Part shown: piece after piece, positions 9,962 through 17,764 of the stretch
Numbering within the stretch: position 1 is the stretch's first letter
How the letters are laid out: each line of letters opens with the position of its first letter
Origin: Solidesulfovibrio carbinolicus
Lineage (GTDB): Bacteria; Desulfobacterota; Desulfovibrionia; Desulfovibrionales; Desulfovibrionaceae
DNA length: 64,000 bases
Direction of reading: 5' to 3'
Assembly: GCF_004135975.1 (NCBI RefSeq)
Contig: NZ_CP026538.1
Coordinates: forward strand, 310,001-374,000
Made by a program: the position numbers and the translations under genes
Notes under the pieces: generated by a model
What the model was told of the DNA's origin: nothing
The model's input: the letters and a program-made list of their open reading frames with translations, nothing else
Databases searched by the model: none

Positions 9962-12079
9962 ATGCAACACATCCCCACTATTTGTCCCTACTGCGGCGTC
10001 GGCTGCTCCCTGACGCTTTGTGTCGAGGACGGCCGCGTCGTTCGGGCCGAACCCGGCCCGTCGCCCTCGGTCAACGGCCCGGCGCTGTGCGCCAAGGGCC
10101 GTTTCGGCTTCGATTTCATCACCCATCCCGACCGGCTGCGCGCGCCGCTCATTCGCTCGCGCGGCCGGCTGCTCCCTGCCTCCTGGGACGACGCCCTGGC
10201 CCTGGTCGCCGGCCGGCTGGCCGAGGCCGCCGCGGCCGGCGGCCCGTCGGCCGTGGGCGGCTTTAGCAGCGCGCGCTGCACCAACGAGGAAAATTACCTC
10301 TTCCAGAAGCTGTTCCGGGCCGGGCTTGGCAGCAACAACATCGACCACTGCGCCCGGCTCTGACACGCCCCCACCGTGGCCGGTCTGGCCACCACCCTGG
10401 GCAGCGGCTCCATGACCAACGCTATCGGCGAAATCGCCGCCATGGGGCCGGGCGACGCCTTGTGCGTCATCGGCTCCAACACCACCGAATGCCATCCGGT
10501 CATGGGACTTTCCATGCTCGAAGCCAAGCGCCGGGGGGCGGCACTCGTGGTCATCGACCCGCGCGAGATCGATCTGGCCACACGGGCCGACGTCTGGCTG
10601 CGCTTGACCCCGGGCACGGACGTGACGCTGCTGTCGGCCATGGCCCGGGTGATCGTGGACGAAGGTTTGGCTGACGAAGACTTCATTGCCGCCCGCACCG
10701 AGGGCTTCGAGGCCTTCCACCAGGGCCTAGCCGCCTTTGCTCCCGAGGACGCGGCCGGGGTCTGCGGCGTGCCGGCCGAGGCCATCCGCCGGGCCGCGCG
10801 CCTTTTGGGCAAGGCCGCCAACGCCGCCTTCTACTACACCATGGGCGTCACCCAGCACGTCACCGGCACGGACAACGTCCTGGCCGTGTCCAACCTGGCC
10901 CTGGCCACCGGCAACCTGGGCCGGCCCAAGACCGGGGTGAACCCGCTGCGCGGGCAAAACAACGTCCAAGGCTCCTGCGACATGGGCGCGCTGCCAAACG
11001 TCCTGACCGGCTATAGGCCTGTCGGCGACGCGACGGCCCGGGCCGCCTTCGAGGCCGCCTGGGGCGTGCGGCTGCCGGCCGAGTCCGGGATGACCATCCC
11101 CAAAATGCTCGACGCCGCCCACCACGGCACGCTTCGCGCCATCTACGTCTTTGGCGAAAATCCCATGCGCAGCGACCCGGACGTGGCCCATGTGGCCCAT
11201 TGCCTGAAGGCGCTGGATTTTCTGGTGGTCCAGGACATCTTCTTGACCGAAACGGCCGAGCTGGCCGACGTGGTGCTGCCCGGGGCGAGCTTCGCCGAAA
11301 AGGACGGCACGTTCACCAACACCGAACGCCGGGTGCAGCGGGTGCGCCGGGCCGTGGCTCCCATCGGCCGCAGCCGCCCGGACTGGATGATCCTGGCCGA
11401 GCTGCTGGCCCGGCTGGGCCGGCCCGAACGCTACGCCGACGCCGAGGCCGTCTTTGACGAGATGCGCCGGCTGACCCCCAGCCACGCCGGCATGACCTAC
11501 GCCCGGCTGGAACGCGGCGGCCTGCAATGGCCCTGCCCGGACGAAACCCATCCCGGCACGCCCATCCTCCACGTGGGCCGCTTTGCCCGGGGCCTGGGCC
11601 GGTTCGTGCCGCTGACGGCGCGCTCCCGGGCCGAGCCGCCGGATGACGCCTATCCATTGACCCTGTCCACCGGCCGGGTGTCGCCCCACTACCATACCGC
11701 CACCATGACCCGGCGCTGCTTCGGCCTGGCCGGCGCGGCCCCCGAGGAACTGGCCGAGGTGCACCCCGACGACGCCACTCGCTACGGCATCGCGGACGGC
11801 GGCCTCATGCGCCTGCGTTCGCGCCGGGGCGAGGCCACGGCCCGGGCGCGCGTCACCCGCCGCGTGCCGCCCGGCCTGGTCTTCATGACCTTCCATTTCA
11901 CCGAATCCCCGGCCAACGCCCTGACCACGGCCGAGGCCGACCCCGTGGCCGGCACGCCGTCGTTCAAGGCTTGCGCGGTGGCTATTGCGGGGAGAGAAGA
12001 TGCCTCCGGCGGCCGGGGGGATGATCCCCCCGGACCCCCCGAAAGGGGGAAGGGGGTAAGCGAGGTTGGATGTGAATAG
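9962..12079 (+). CDS. fdhF: Selenocysteine formate dehydrogenase, catalytic subunit
   Basis: The gene is read through an in-frame TGA at 10361-10363 as selenocysteine 134, giving 705 residues. The context NNIDHCARL-U-HAPTVAGL matches the FdhF active site. An N-terminal [4Fe-4S] motif uses C8, C11, C15 and C43. Molybdopterin-binding motifs follow (NPLRGQNNVQGSCDMGALPN, VFGENPMRSDPD, ADVVLPGASFAEKDGTFTNTERR) and then a C-terminal dinucleotide-binding barrel. It interconverts formate and CO2 at a Mo or W bis-MGD centre in the cytoplasm (no Tat signal). It is first in an operon with two polyferredoxins and an [FeFe] hydrogenase. Oddity: about the last 34 residues are encoded by a dispersed hairpin repeat, beyond the usual end near CAVAIAG. 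Confidence 0.93.
10376..10392 (+). promoter_or_regulatory. SECIS hairpin for selenocysteine insertion
   Basis: GTGGCC-GGTCT-GGCCAC is a perfect 6-bp stem with a five-base loop. The loop begins 18 bases after the TGA. The GGTCT loop is the same as the SelB-recognised loop of the E. coli fdhF SECIS. This supports genuine selenocysteine insertion at 10361-10363 rather than a broken gene. Confidence 0.85.
12001..12050 (+). repeat. 3'-end box/hairpin repeat lying within the end of fdhF
   Basis: A purine tract (GGGGAGAGAAGA) leads into TGCCTCCGGCGGCC, then the hairpin GGGGGG-ATGAT-CCCCCC, then GGACCCCCC. This is the same module found after many genes in the window, but here it is read in frame as the fdhF tail (DASGGRGDDPPGPPERGKG). 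Confidence 0.8.
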
Positions 12080-12080
12080 T

Positions 12081-12668
12081 ATGGGATTACGACCTTTTGT
12101 GAGTGTGACGCCTGGGGCCTGCATTGGCTGCCGGGCTTGTGAATTGGCTTGCGCCGCCGCCCATATGGCGGCCGGGGCCACCGTGGGCAGCATGACGCGG
12201 CCCCCGGTCCCCAGGCTCTACCTCGTGCGCGAGGGAGGAACCGCGGCCCCGGTGGCCTGCCGCCACTGCGAGGCCGCGCCCTGCGCCGCCGTGTGCCCCA
12301 CCGCCGCTGTGCGCTGCGACGCCTCGGGGGTGGTGGTCGAACCCGCCCGCTGCATCGGCTGCAAGGCCTGCCTGGCCGTGTGCCCGGTCGGGGCCATGGC
12401 CCTGGCCGAGGTCCAGGACCACGGCCGGCCCGTGCTGCGCCGCGTGCCCGATCCGGCCGCGCCGGGCGGCTTTGTCGAGGAACCGGCCTGGCTGGCCAGC
12501 AAATGCGACCTGTGCCGGGAGCGGCCGGCCGGCCCGGCCTGCGTGGGGGCCTGTCCGGTCGGGGCCCTGTCCCTGGTCGTGCCGGGCGAGGTGCGCCGTG
12601 TTCGGCTCTTGGCCGCCGCCCGGGCCATGGCCGCCGCCGCATCAGGGGCACGGGAGGAAGGAAGATGA
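12081..12668 (+). CDS. Four-cluster polyferredoxin subunit, HycB/HydN-like (first copy)
   Basis: 195 residues from ATG at 12081. A TTG at 12066 in the same frame is an alternative start. Four [4Fe-4S] motifs are present: CIGCRACELAC, CRHCEAAPCAAVC, CIGCKACLAVC, and CDLC with CVGAC. This is the electron-wire family of HycB, HydN and CooF. It ends in an alanine-rich helix (RLLAAARAMAAAASGAREE). The gene starts 2 bases after fdhF, and its stop overlaps the hydrogenase start (ATGA). It should pass electrons between FdhF and the hydrogenase. In the characterised HDCR such subunits also form the filament core. No membrane anchor is present. Confidence 0.88.
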   Translation: MGLRPFVSVTPGACIGCRACELACAAAHMAAGATVGSMTRPPVPRLYLVREGGTAAPVACRHCEAAPCAAVCPTAAVRCDASGVVVEPARCIGCKACLAVCPVGAMALAEVQDHGRPVLRRVPDPAAPGGFVEEPAWLASKCDLCRERPAGPACVGACPVGALSLVVPGEVRRVRLLAAARAMAAAASGAREEGR

Positions 12669-14080
12669 GCGCCCGTCCCGGCATCGCCCCCGTTATTGCC
12701 ATTGACCCGAACCTGTGCACGGGTTGCCGCCGTTGCGCCGAGGTGTGTCCTGTGGGGGCCGTCTCGGGGCCGCAAGGCCAGCCCCAGGCCATCGACGCCG
12801 AGCGCTGTGTGCTGTGCGGCCAGTGCGTGCAGGCCTGCTACGCCTTTGCCGCGCCCTTTGACGAGCCGGCCCACGATCCGGCCGCCATCCGCCGGCAGCG
12901 CGGCGCGTCCGAGGCGGCCGGCCCGGTCTTCGCCGCCCATGCCCGGTGCGATCTCGATGCGGCCAAGGCCTTGGTCGCCGATCCCTCGCGGGTGGCCATG
13001 GTCCAGTGCGCCCCGGCCGTGCGGGTGACCCTGGCCGAGGAATTCGGGCTGGCTCCGGGCTCGCTTACCCCGGGCAAACTGGCCGCCGGCCTGCGCCGCC
13101 TGGGCTTTGCCGTGGTCTACGACACCACCTTTGCCGCCGACGTCACGGTGATGGAGGAAAGCGCCGAACTGCTGGCCCGCATCGCCGAGGGCGGCCGGCT
13201 GCCGCTTTTCACCTCCTGCTGCCCGGCCTGGGTGCGCCATGTGGAAACGGCCTGGCCGGAATTGACCCCCCACCTGTCGTCCTGCAAGTCGCCCCAACAG
13301 ATGGCCGGGGCGCTTTTCAAGAGCTACGCCGCTTCGTTGGATGGTTTCGATCCGGCCGCCGTGGCCAGTGTTTCGGTCATGCCCTGCACGGCCAAGAAGC
13401 ACGAGGCAGCCCGGCCGGAGCTGCGCTCGGGGCCGGCGGACCTCCCCGACGTGGACGCGGTGGTCACCGTGGCCGAGCTGGCCGCCTGGCTCAAGGAGGC
13501 CGGCATCGACTTCGCCGCCCTGCCAGGCGAACCCTTTGACGCGCCCCTGGGCCGCTATTCCGGGGCCGGCGTCATCTTCGGGGCCACGGGCGGGGTCATG
13601 GAAGCGGCCCTGCGCACGGCCGTGGCCCTTTGCGGGGAAGGGCGGGAAACGGCCGGCCCGGAATCGGGCATCGTCTTTTCCCCGGCCGGTCCCGGCGTCG
13701 CCCGGGCCGAGTTCGAGCTGGCCGGGAGCAAGCTGGCCGCCGTCACGGTTTCGGGGCTGGCCAACGTGGGGCCGCTGCTGGAAGCCGTGGCCGCTGGCAC
13801 GGCCGATTTCCAGTTCATGGAAGTGATGTGCTGCCCGGGCGGCTGCGTGGCCGGCGGCGGCACGCCCAAGCTCTTGCCCGGCCTGGACGTGGCCGCCGCC
13901 GTGGCCGCCAGGCGGCAGGCGCTTTGCGACCACGACCGGGCGCTGCCCGTGCGTGCCGCCCACGCCAACCCGGCCGTCACGGAACTCTATGCCGCCTTTC
14001 TGGAGCGGCCGTTGTCCCACCGTTCCCACGAGCTGCTGCACACGGTCTACGGTGGGGCGGCCAAGGGGGGGCACGACTGA
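12665..14080 (+). CDS. [FeFe] hydrogenase, HydA2-like
   Basis: 471 residues from ATG at 12665 (GGAAGGAAG before it). Two N-terminal [4Fe-4S] motifs, CTGCRRCAEVC and CVLCGQCVQAC, occupy about residues 18-60. H-cluster motifs are complete: L1 TSCCPAW, L2 MPCTAKKHEA, L3 EVMCCPGGCVAGGG. The C-terminus (HANPAVTELYAAFLERP, SHELLHTVYGG) resembles the hydrogenase small-subunit domain fused on. The N-terminal [2Fe-2S] domain of long monomeric enzymes is absent, and there is no export signal, so it is cytoplasmic. It makes or oxidises H2. With FdhF and two polyferredoxins on either side, H2 oxidation coupled to CO2 reduction (HDCR) or the reverse is the likely role. HydEFG maturases are not in the window. 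Confidence 0.92.
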   Translation: MSARPGIAPVIAIDPNLCTGCRRCAEVCPVGAVSGPQGQPQAIDAERCVLCGQCVQACYAFAAPFDEPAHDPAAIRRQRGASEAAGPVFAAHARCDLDAAKALVADPSRVAMVQCAPAVRVTLAEEFGLAPGSLTPGKLAAGLRRLGFAVVYDTTFAADVTVMEESAELLARIAEGGRLPLFTSCCPAWVRHVETAWPELTPHLSSCKSPQQMAGALFKSYAASLDGFDPAAVASVSVMPCTAKKHEAARPELRSGPADLPDVDAVVTVAELAAWLKEAGIDFAALPGEPFDAPLGRYSGAGVIFGATGGVMEAALRTAVALCGEGRETAGPESGIVFSPAGPGVARAEFELAGSKLAAVTVSGLANVGPLLEAVAAGTADFQFMEVMCCPGGCVAGGGTPKLLPGLDVAAAVAARRQALCDHDRALPVRAAHANPAVTELYAAFLERPLSHRSHELLHTVYGGAAKGGHD

Positions 14081-14601
14081 TGCACGCCATGGTTTTGGCC
14101 GACGCCGAGCGCTGCATCGGCTGCCGGGCCTGCGAGATCGCCTGCACCCTGGCCCACGCCGCCACTGGGGAAGACCCGGGCCGGGCGGCCGAGGCCGGCG
14201 CGGCCTTTGCCCCGCGCCTGACCGTGGTGCGCGACGGTGGGCTGGCCGTGCCCGTCCAGTGCCGCCAGTGCGAGGCCGCGCCCTGCGCCGCCGCCTGTCC
14301 TACCGGGGCGCTGTATTCCGACGGCCGGGCCGTGGTCGTCGATACGGCCGCCTGCACCGGTTGCAAGGCCTGCCTGGCCGCCTGTCCGGTGGGGGCCATG
14401 GACATGCTGCCGCTGGCCTCCCTGCCCGGGCGCAAGGTTGCCGGCAAGTGCGACCTGTGCGCCGGCCGGCCGGCCGGTCCGGCCTGCCTGGCCGTGTGCC
14501 CGGCCGGAGCGCTGTTTCTCCATGACCCACAGGCGCTTGGTCAACTCTGCGCGGCCAGGCGTCGCCGGGCCGCCCTGGCCTGTGCCGGGTCCGCGCCCTG
14601 A
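14080..14601 (+). CDS. Four-cluster polyferredoxin subunit, HycB-like (second copy)
   Basis: 173 residues. ATG at 14080 overlaps the hydrogenase stop (TGATG), which indicates coupled translation. A second ATG at 14089 is possible. Four cluster motifs are present: CIGCRACEIAC, CRQCEAAPCAAAC, CTGCKACLAAC, and CDLC with CLAVC. The spacing matches the first polyferredoxin, so the pair looks like an ancient duplication kept as two distinct subunits. It ends in a basic, helical tail (LGQLCAARRRRAALACAG). It is the last gene of the fdhF operon. Confidence 0.88.
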   Translation: MHAMVLADAERCIGCRACEIACTLAHAATGEDPGRAAEAGAAFAPRLTVVRDGGLAVPVQCRQCEAAPCAAACPTGALYSDGRAVVVDTAACTGCKACLAACPVGAMDMLPLASLPGRKVAGKCDLCAGRPAGPACLAVCPAGALFLHDPQALGQLCAARRRRAALACAGSAP

Positions 14602-14660
14602 CTGCGGTCGCCTGAGCAACGATATTCCCCGCCCCCCAGAACGCCAATTTCCACCCTAGC

Positions 14661-14750
14661 CCCCTTTACCCATTTGGGGGGTCCGGGGGCCTCAGGCCCC
14701 CGGCGGAGAGGGTAAGGCAGAGGCAGCGCCTCTCCTGGCCGCCGGAGGCA
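14661..14750. repeat. 3'-end box/hairpin repeat with an added hairpin
   Basis: Read leftward from the substrate-binding-like gene (stop 14763) it is GGGGGGGAATGCCTCCGGCGGCC. An extra hairpin (GAGAGGCGCTGCCTCTGCC region) comes next, then GGGGGCCTGAGGCCCCC and GGACCCCCC. The box sits 12 bases from the stop. This copy carries about 40 bases between box and main hairpin, unlike the others. It separates two convergent operons and probably ends transcription of one or both. Confidence 0.7.
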
Positions 14751-14762
14751 TTCCCCCCCCGC

Positions 14763-15983
14763 TTACCGATGCCGCTCGTAGTACGCCGTGGCGAAGGCCG
14801 CGCCGGATTCGGCGATGAGCGGTCCGAGGTCGCGGCTTTCCAGCACGTCCCAGCCTATAAACCGCAGGCGTTTGCCGGCCGGCATGCCGCCTCCCGTGGC
14901 GGGCAGCGTCGGCGGCAGGGCCGCACCGGCGCAGATGGCCGCCGCTTCCCGGCCCAGGAACAGATCCAGCAGGGGCGTGACGGCTTTATTGGCCGTGGCC
15001 TTGACCATGACGAAGAGCGGCGACACCAGGGCTCCGTCCTCGGGCCAGATGATCTCCACATCCCCTTGGCGCGGGGCGGCGTTGGCGAAAAAGGCCGGCA
15101 TGACGGCGATGGGGGGCGCGTCGGTGCCAGGGGCCGGCCGGAAGACCTGGGCAGGGTGGGTGTCGCAGACCATGGCCCGTCCCAGGGCGGCCAGGGCGTC
15201 CAGGCCGTGGCGCAGGCGGATATGCAGCAGCAAGGTGGAGTCGCCGGCCGTCTCGGGCGGGCCGCACAGGCCGATCTTGCCGGCATAGGCCGGATTGAGC
15301 AGGTCGTCGAAGGAGCGCGGCACGGGGAGCTTGCCCAGGCGCGAGGGCACGGCCACCATCACCAGCGGATTGACGGCGTAGATGCGGCATACGCCGCGCG
15401 GATCGGCCAGCCCGGCCTCGGCCAGGGTCGGGTTGACGTCCTGGGGCAGCCGGGCCAGCAGGTCGCCAGCGGCGAAGCGGTCGCGGAAGCTTTTGGAAAG
15501 AAAGCCGTTTAGGCCGGCCGACACGATCATGTCCGGCACTTCTTCGGGGCGCGTGAGTTCCGAGGCCAGATCGTTAAGGGTGTGCTTGCCGCAGCTGTCC
15601 ATGAAGATGCGTGGCCAGGGGGCGCTTGGCGGCAGGGATTCGCGCAGGTTTTCGAGCGCTATGCCCATGGGGGCCTTGAGCGGGCAGGGCAGGCTCAAAA
15701 ACAGGCGCAGGCCCGGGGAGAGCGGATTCCAGCCGTCGCAAAATAGCGGCGTCATGCCGGGCGCGGGCCGGTCGGCGGCGGCGTGGAGCGCCTCGGCGAA
15801 AAGCGGGGCGGACAGGCCCGAGACGGACAGCAGCGAAGCCATGGACAGAAAGGGCGCGGCGCTGGCCAGGAATTCGGCGTCGGTGGCGGCCGTGATGCCC
15901 AGTTCGGCCAGCACGCCTCGGGCGGCGGGATGAGCGGCCAGGAAGCGGGTCACGGGCAGGGCGAGGTCGGGAAGCTGGGGCAT
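14763..15983 (-). CDS. Cytoplasmic substrate-binding-protein homologue
   Basis: 406 residues from ATG at 15983 (MPQLPDLALP), 8 bases after AGGAG. The core is a periplasmic-binding-protein type II fold of the ferric/polyamine kind: IYAVNPLVMVAVPSRLG, PRSFDDLLNPAYAGKIGLCG, then PPIAVMPAFFAN and SPLFVMVKATANKA. There is no signal peptide or lipobox. The start is a helical segment (RFLAAHPAARGVLAELGI) that resembles DUF1858 domains. It is the last gene of a three-gene unit with an ABC-type ATPase 2 bases upstream and a GTPase. No permease is encoded. It may bind a cofactor or metal complex inside the cell. Function unknown. Confidence 0.75.
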   Translation of the reverse strand: MPQLPDLALPVTRFLAAHPAARGVLAELGITAATDAEFLASAAPFLSMASLLSVSGLSAPLFAEALHAAADRPAPGMTPLFCDGWNPLSPGLRLFLSLPCPLKAPMGIALENLRESLPPSAPWPRIFMDSCGKHTLNDLASELTRPEEVPDMIVSAGLNGFLSKSFRDRFAAGDLLARLPQDVNPTLAEAGLADPRGVCRIYAVNPLVMVAVPSRLGKLPVPRSFDDLLNPAYAGKIGLCGPPETAGDSTLLLHIRLRHGLDALAALGRAMVCDTHPAQVFRPAPGTDAPPIAVMPAFFANAAPRQGDVEIIWPEDGALVSPLFVMVKATANKAVTPLLDLFLGREAAAICAGAALPPTLPATGGGMPAGKRLRFIGWDVLESRDLGPLIAESGAAFATAYYERHR

Positions 15984-15985
15984 GG

Positions 15986-16984
15986 TCATTTCTCCTGGGA
16001 AAAACACAGGGAACCGCCCCGGCGCAGGGAGTCGCGCAGGGCGGCGAGTTTGGCGTCGGCCTCGGCCAGGGCGGCCAGGGACGCGTGTTCCTCGGGGCTG
16101 GTTTCGATGACGGCGGCCACGGCTCCGGCGGCAAAGACCAGCCGGCGGCCGGCGGTCAGGGCCAGGAGCGGATCGTGGGTGGCCATGAGCACGATCTTGC
16201 CGCTGCCGGTAAGGAGTGAAATGGCTTTTCGCCGGTCGATGCCGGCGTTTTCGATCTCATCCACCAGCACGATGGGCGAGGCGCACAGCCGGGCCACGTC
16301 GGCGATCATGAGCGCCCGGCTCTGGCCGCCGGAAAGGGCGGTGAGCGCCGTGTCCGGGCCGAAGGGCTCGCCGGCCAGCGCGTTGGCGAGGCCCTCCACC
16401 GCCTCGGCGGCGGCCGGAGCGTCGGCCAGAAGCCGGCTTTCGGCGTGGGCGATGAGAAATTCGCGTACGGTCAGGTCCATGACGAAATGCATGTTCTGGG
16501 ACAGCTGGGCAACGAGCCGCCCCGAGGCGGCCAGCCGGCCGGCGGCGTCGGCGGTCTTGCCGTCCAGGAGCACCCGGCGGCCCGTTGGTGTGTCGCCGTC
16601 GGCCAGCCATTCGACGTCGGCCAGAAAGCGGCTCTTGCCCGAGCCGGTGGGACCGACCAGGGCAACCACATCGCCGGGGACAAGGGTCAGGTCGAGGCGC
16701 TCGGGCCGGCCGTCCTTGCCCGTGCCGCCGCGCACGGTGAGGGAGGCGACGCGCGGCGCGTCGGCCCGAAGGCGCGGCAGGGCGGCGAGAAAATCCGCGA
16801 ACCGGGCGAAGAGTGTGGCGGCGTCCGTGCCGACCTCGGCCAGGGCGTCCGGGGTCAGGGCGGCGAAGTAGTCGGCCGGGGCGGCTTCGGGGGCGGGCAT
16901 GGGCAGGCCCTGGGCGGCGAAGAAATCCCGGGCCGGGGGCAGGGCCTCCCAGATGGCGGCAAAGGTCGGGTACTTCCTGGTCAT
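15986..16984 (-). CDS. Soluble ABC-type ATPase with N-terminal helical domain
   Basis: 332 residues from ATG at 16984. The first ~70 residues (TFAAIWEALPPARDFFAAQG) look like the N-terminal segment of the substrate-binding homologue next door. A complete ABC domain follows: Walker A GPTGSGKS (111-118), Q-loop LVAQLSQNMHF, signature LSGGQS, Walker B IVLVDEIE, H-loop MATHD. The signature and Walker B are intact, so ATP hydrolysis is expected. No membrane segment or permease partner is encoded. Its start overlaps the GTPase stop by 4 bases. Likely works with the two neighbours as a cytoplasmic ATP/GTP-driven device. Ordinary importer function is unlikely unless a distant permease is shared. Confidence 0.8.
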   Translation of the reverse strand: MTRKYPTFAAIWEALPPARDFFAAQGLPMPAPEAAPADYFAALTPDALAEVGTDAATLFARFADFLAALPRLRADAPRVASLTVRGGTGKDGRPERLDLTLVPGDVVALVGPTGSGKSRFLADVEWLADGDTPTGRRVLLDGKTADAAGRLAASGRLVAQLSQNMHFVMDLTVREFLIAHAESRLLADAPAAAEAVEGLANALAGEPFGPDTALTALSGGQSRALMIADVARLCASPIVLVDEIENAGIDRRKAISLLTGSGKIVLMATHDPLLALTAGRRLVFAAGAVAAVIETSPEEHASLAALAEADAKLAALRDSLRRGGSLCFSQEK

Positions 16985-17679
16985 GCCGGCTCCCGGGGAA
17001 AGTCCATTTTGCGCACGTTGCCCATCTGGTGGTCGGTGCCGATCTTGCGCTGGCCCAGGCAGTAGGAGCACACGGCGGCGGGCATGGTGAAGCGCAGGCT
17101 GGCCCCGTCGAGGGTCGGCGTGGCCGGCGCGCCGGCGACGACGTGGGCCAGGGCTTCGGCCCCCTGGCCGGTCAGGCCGCTGACGAAAAGCACCGTGGCC
17201 CGGGGATTGGCCCGGCGCACGCGGAAGGCGAAGACCTCGCGCTCGGCCTGGGAGACCACGTCGCCCTTGGTGACGGCCACCACGTCGGCCAGGCGCAGCA
17301 TGGGGCCGATCTTGGCCGGGGTGTCGATGCCCGAGAGGTTGTCGACGACGCACACGGCCAGGGCTCCTTCGACGTGGGGGGCGCAGCGGTTGCACAGGCC
17401 GGCGCTTTCGACGGCCAGGACGTCGAGGCCCCGGGACAGGCCCCAGGCGTGGGCATCGGATGCGTTGCACACGAAAAAATGGTCCGGGCACAGCGCCCCG
17501 GACTGGCCGGCGGCGCAGGGGATGCCGGCGGCGTCGAAGACGTCCTTGTCGCGGCCGGTCAGGCAGTCGAACTTGACCACGCCCAGGCGTTTGCCCTGGC
17601 GGCCCAGCACGGCGGCGAGCTTGAGCAATACGGACGTCTTGCCCGATGACGGCGGGCCGGCCACGGTGACAAGTTGCAT
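16981..17679 (-). CDS. HypB/UreG/CobW-like GTPase with cysteine pairs
   Basis: 232 residues from ATG at 17679, preceded by AGGAGCGAG. P-loop GPPSSGKTS is at 9-17, a switch/Walker B-like segment VLAVESAGLC follows, and the base-specificity motif is TKGD. Cysteines cluster as CAAGQSGALCPDHFFVC, CNRC and a C-terminal CSYC, suggesting metal or Fe-S binding. The family contains metallochaperone GTPases that deliver nickel or cobalt to enzymes. First gene of the three-gene unit, with a 4-base overlap to the ATPase. Position facing the formate dehydrogenase/hydrogenase operon suggests, but does not prove, a role in metalloenzyme assembly. Confidence 0.8.
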   Translation of the reverse strand: MQLVTVAGPPSSGKTSVLLKLAAVLGRQGKRLGVVKFDCLTGRDKDVFDAAGIPCAAGQSGALCPDHFFVCNASDAHAWGLSRGLDVLAVESAGLCNRCAPHVEGALAVCVVDNLSGIDTPAKIGPMLRLADVVAVTKGDVVSQAEREVFAFRVRRANPRATVLFVSGLTGQGAEALAHVVAGAPATPTLDGASLRFTMPAAVCSYCLGQRKIGTDHQMGNVRKMDFPREPA

Positions 17680-17764
17680 GGGGAATCTCGCTCCTTGTTG
17701 CCTCGCCGACTTGTGATCGGCCAGAAAGCCCCCTCCGTCAACGTGGCGCGGGCGGACGGGACGC

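Noticed and set aside
10361-10363. Formate dehydrogenase gene split by a stop, as a pseudogene or frameshift
   Set aside because: The frame is continuous on both sides, the TGA is at the known Sec position, and a SECIS hairpin follows.
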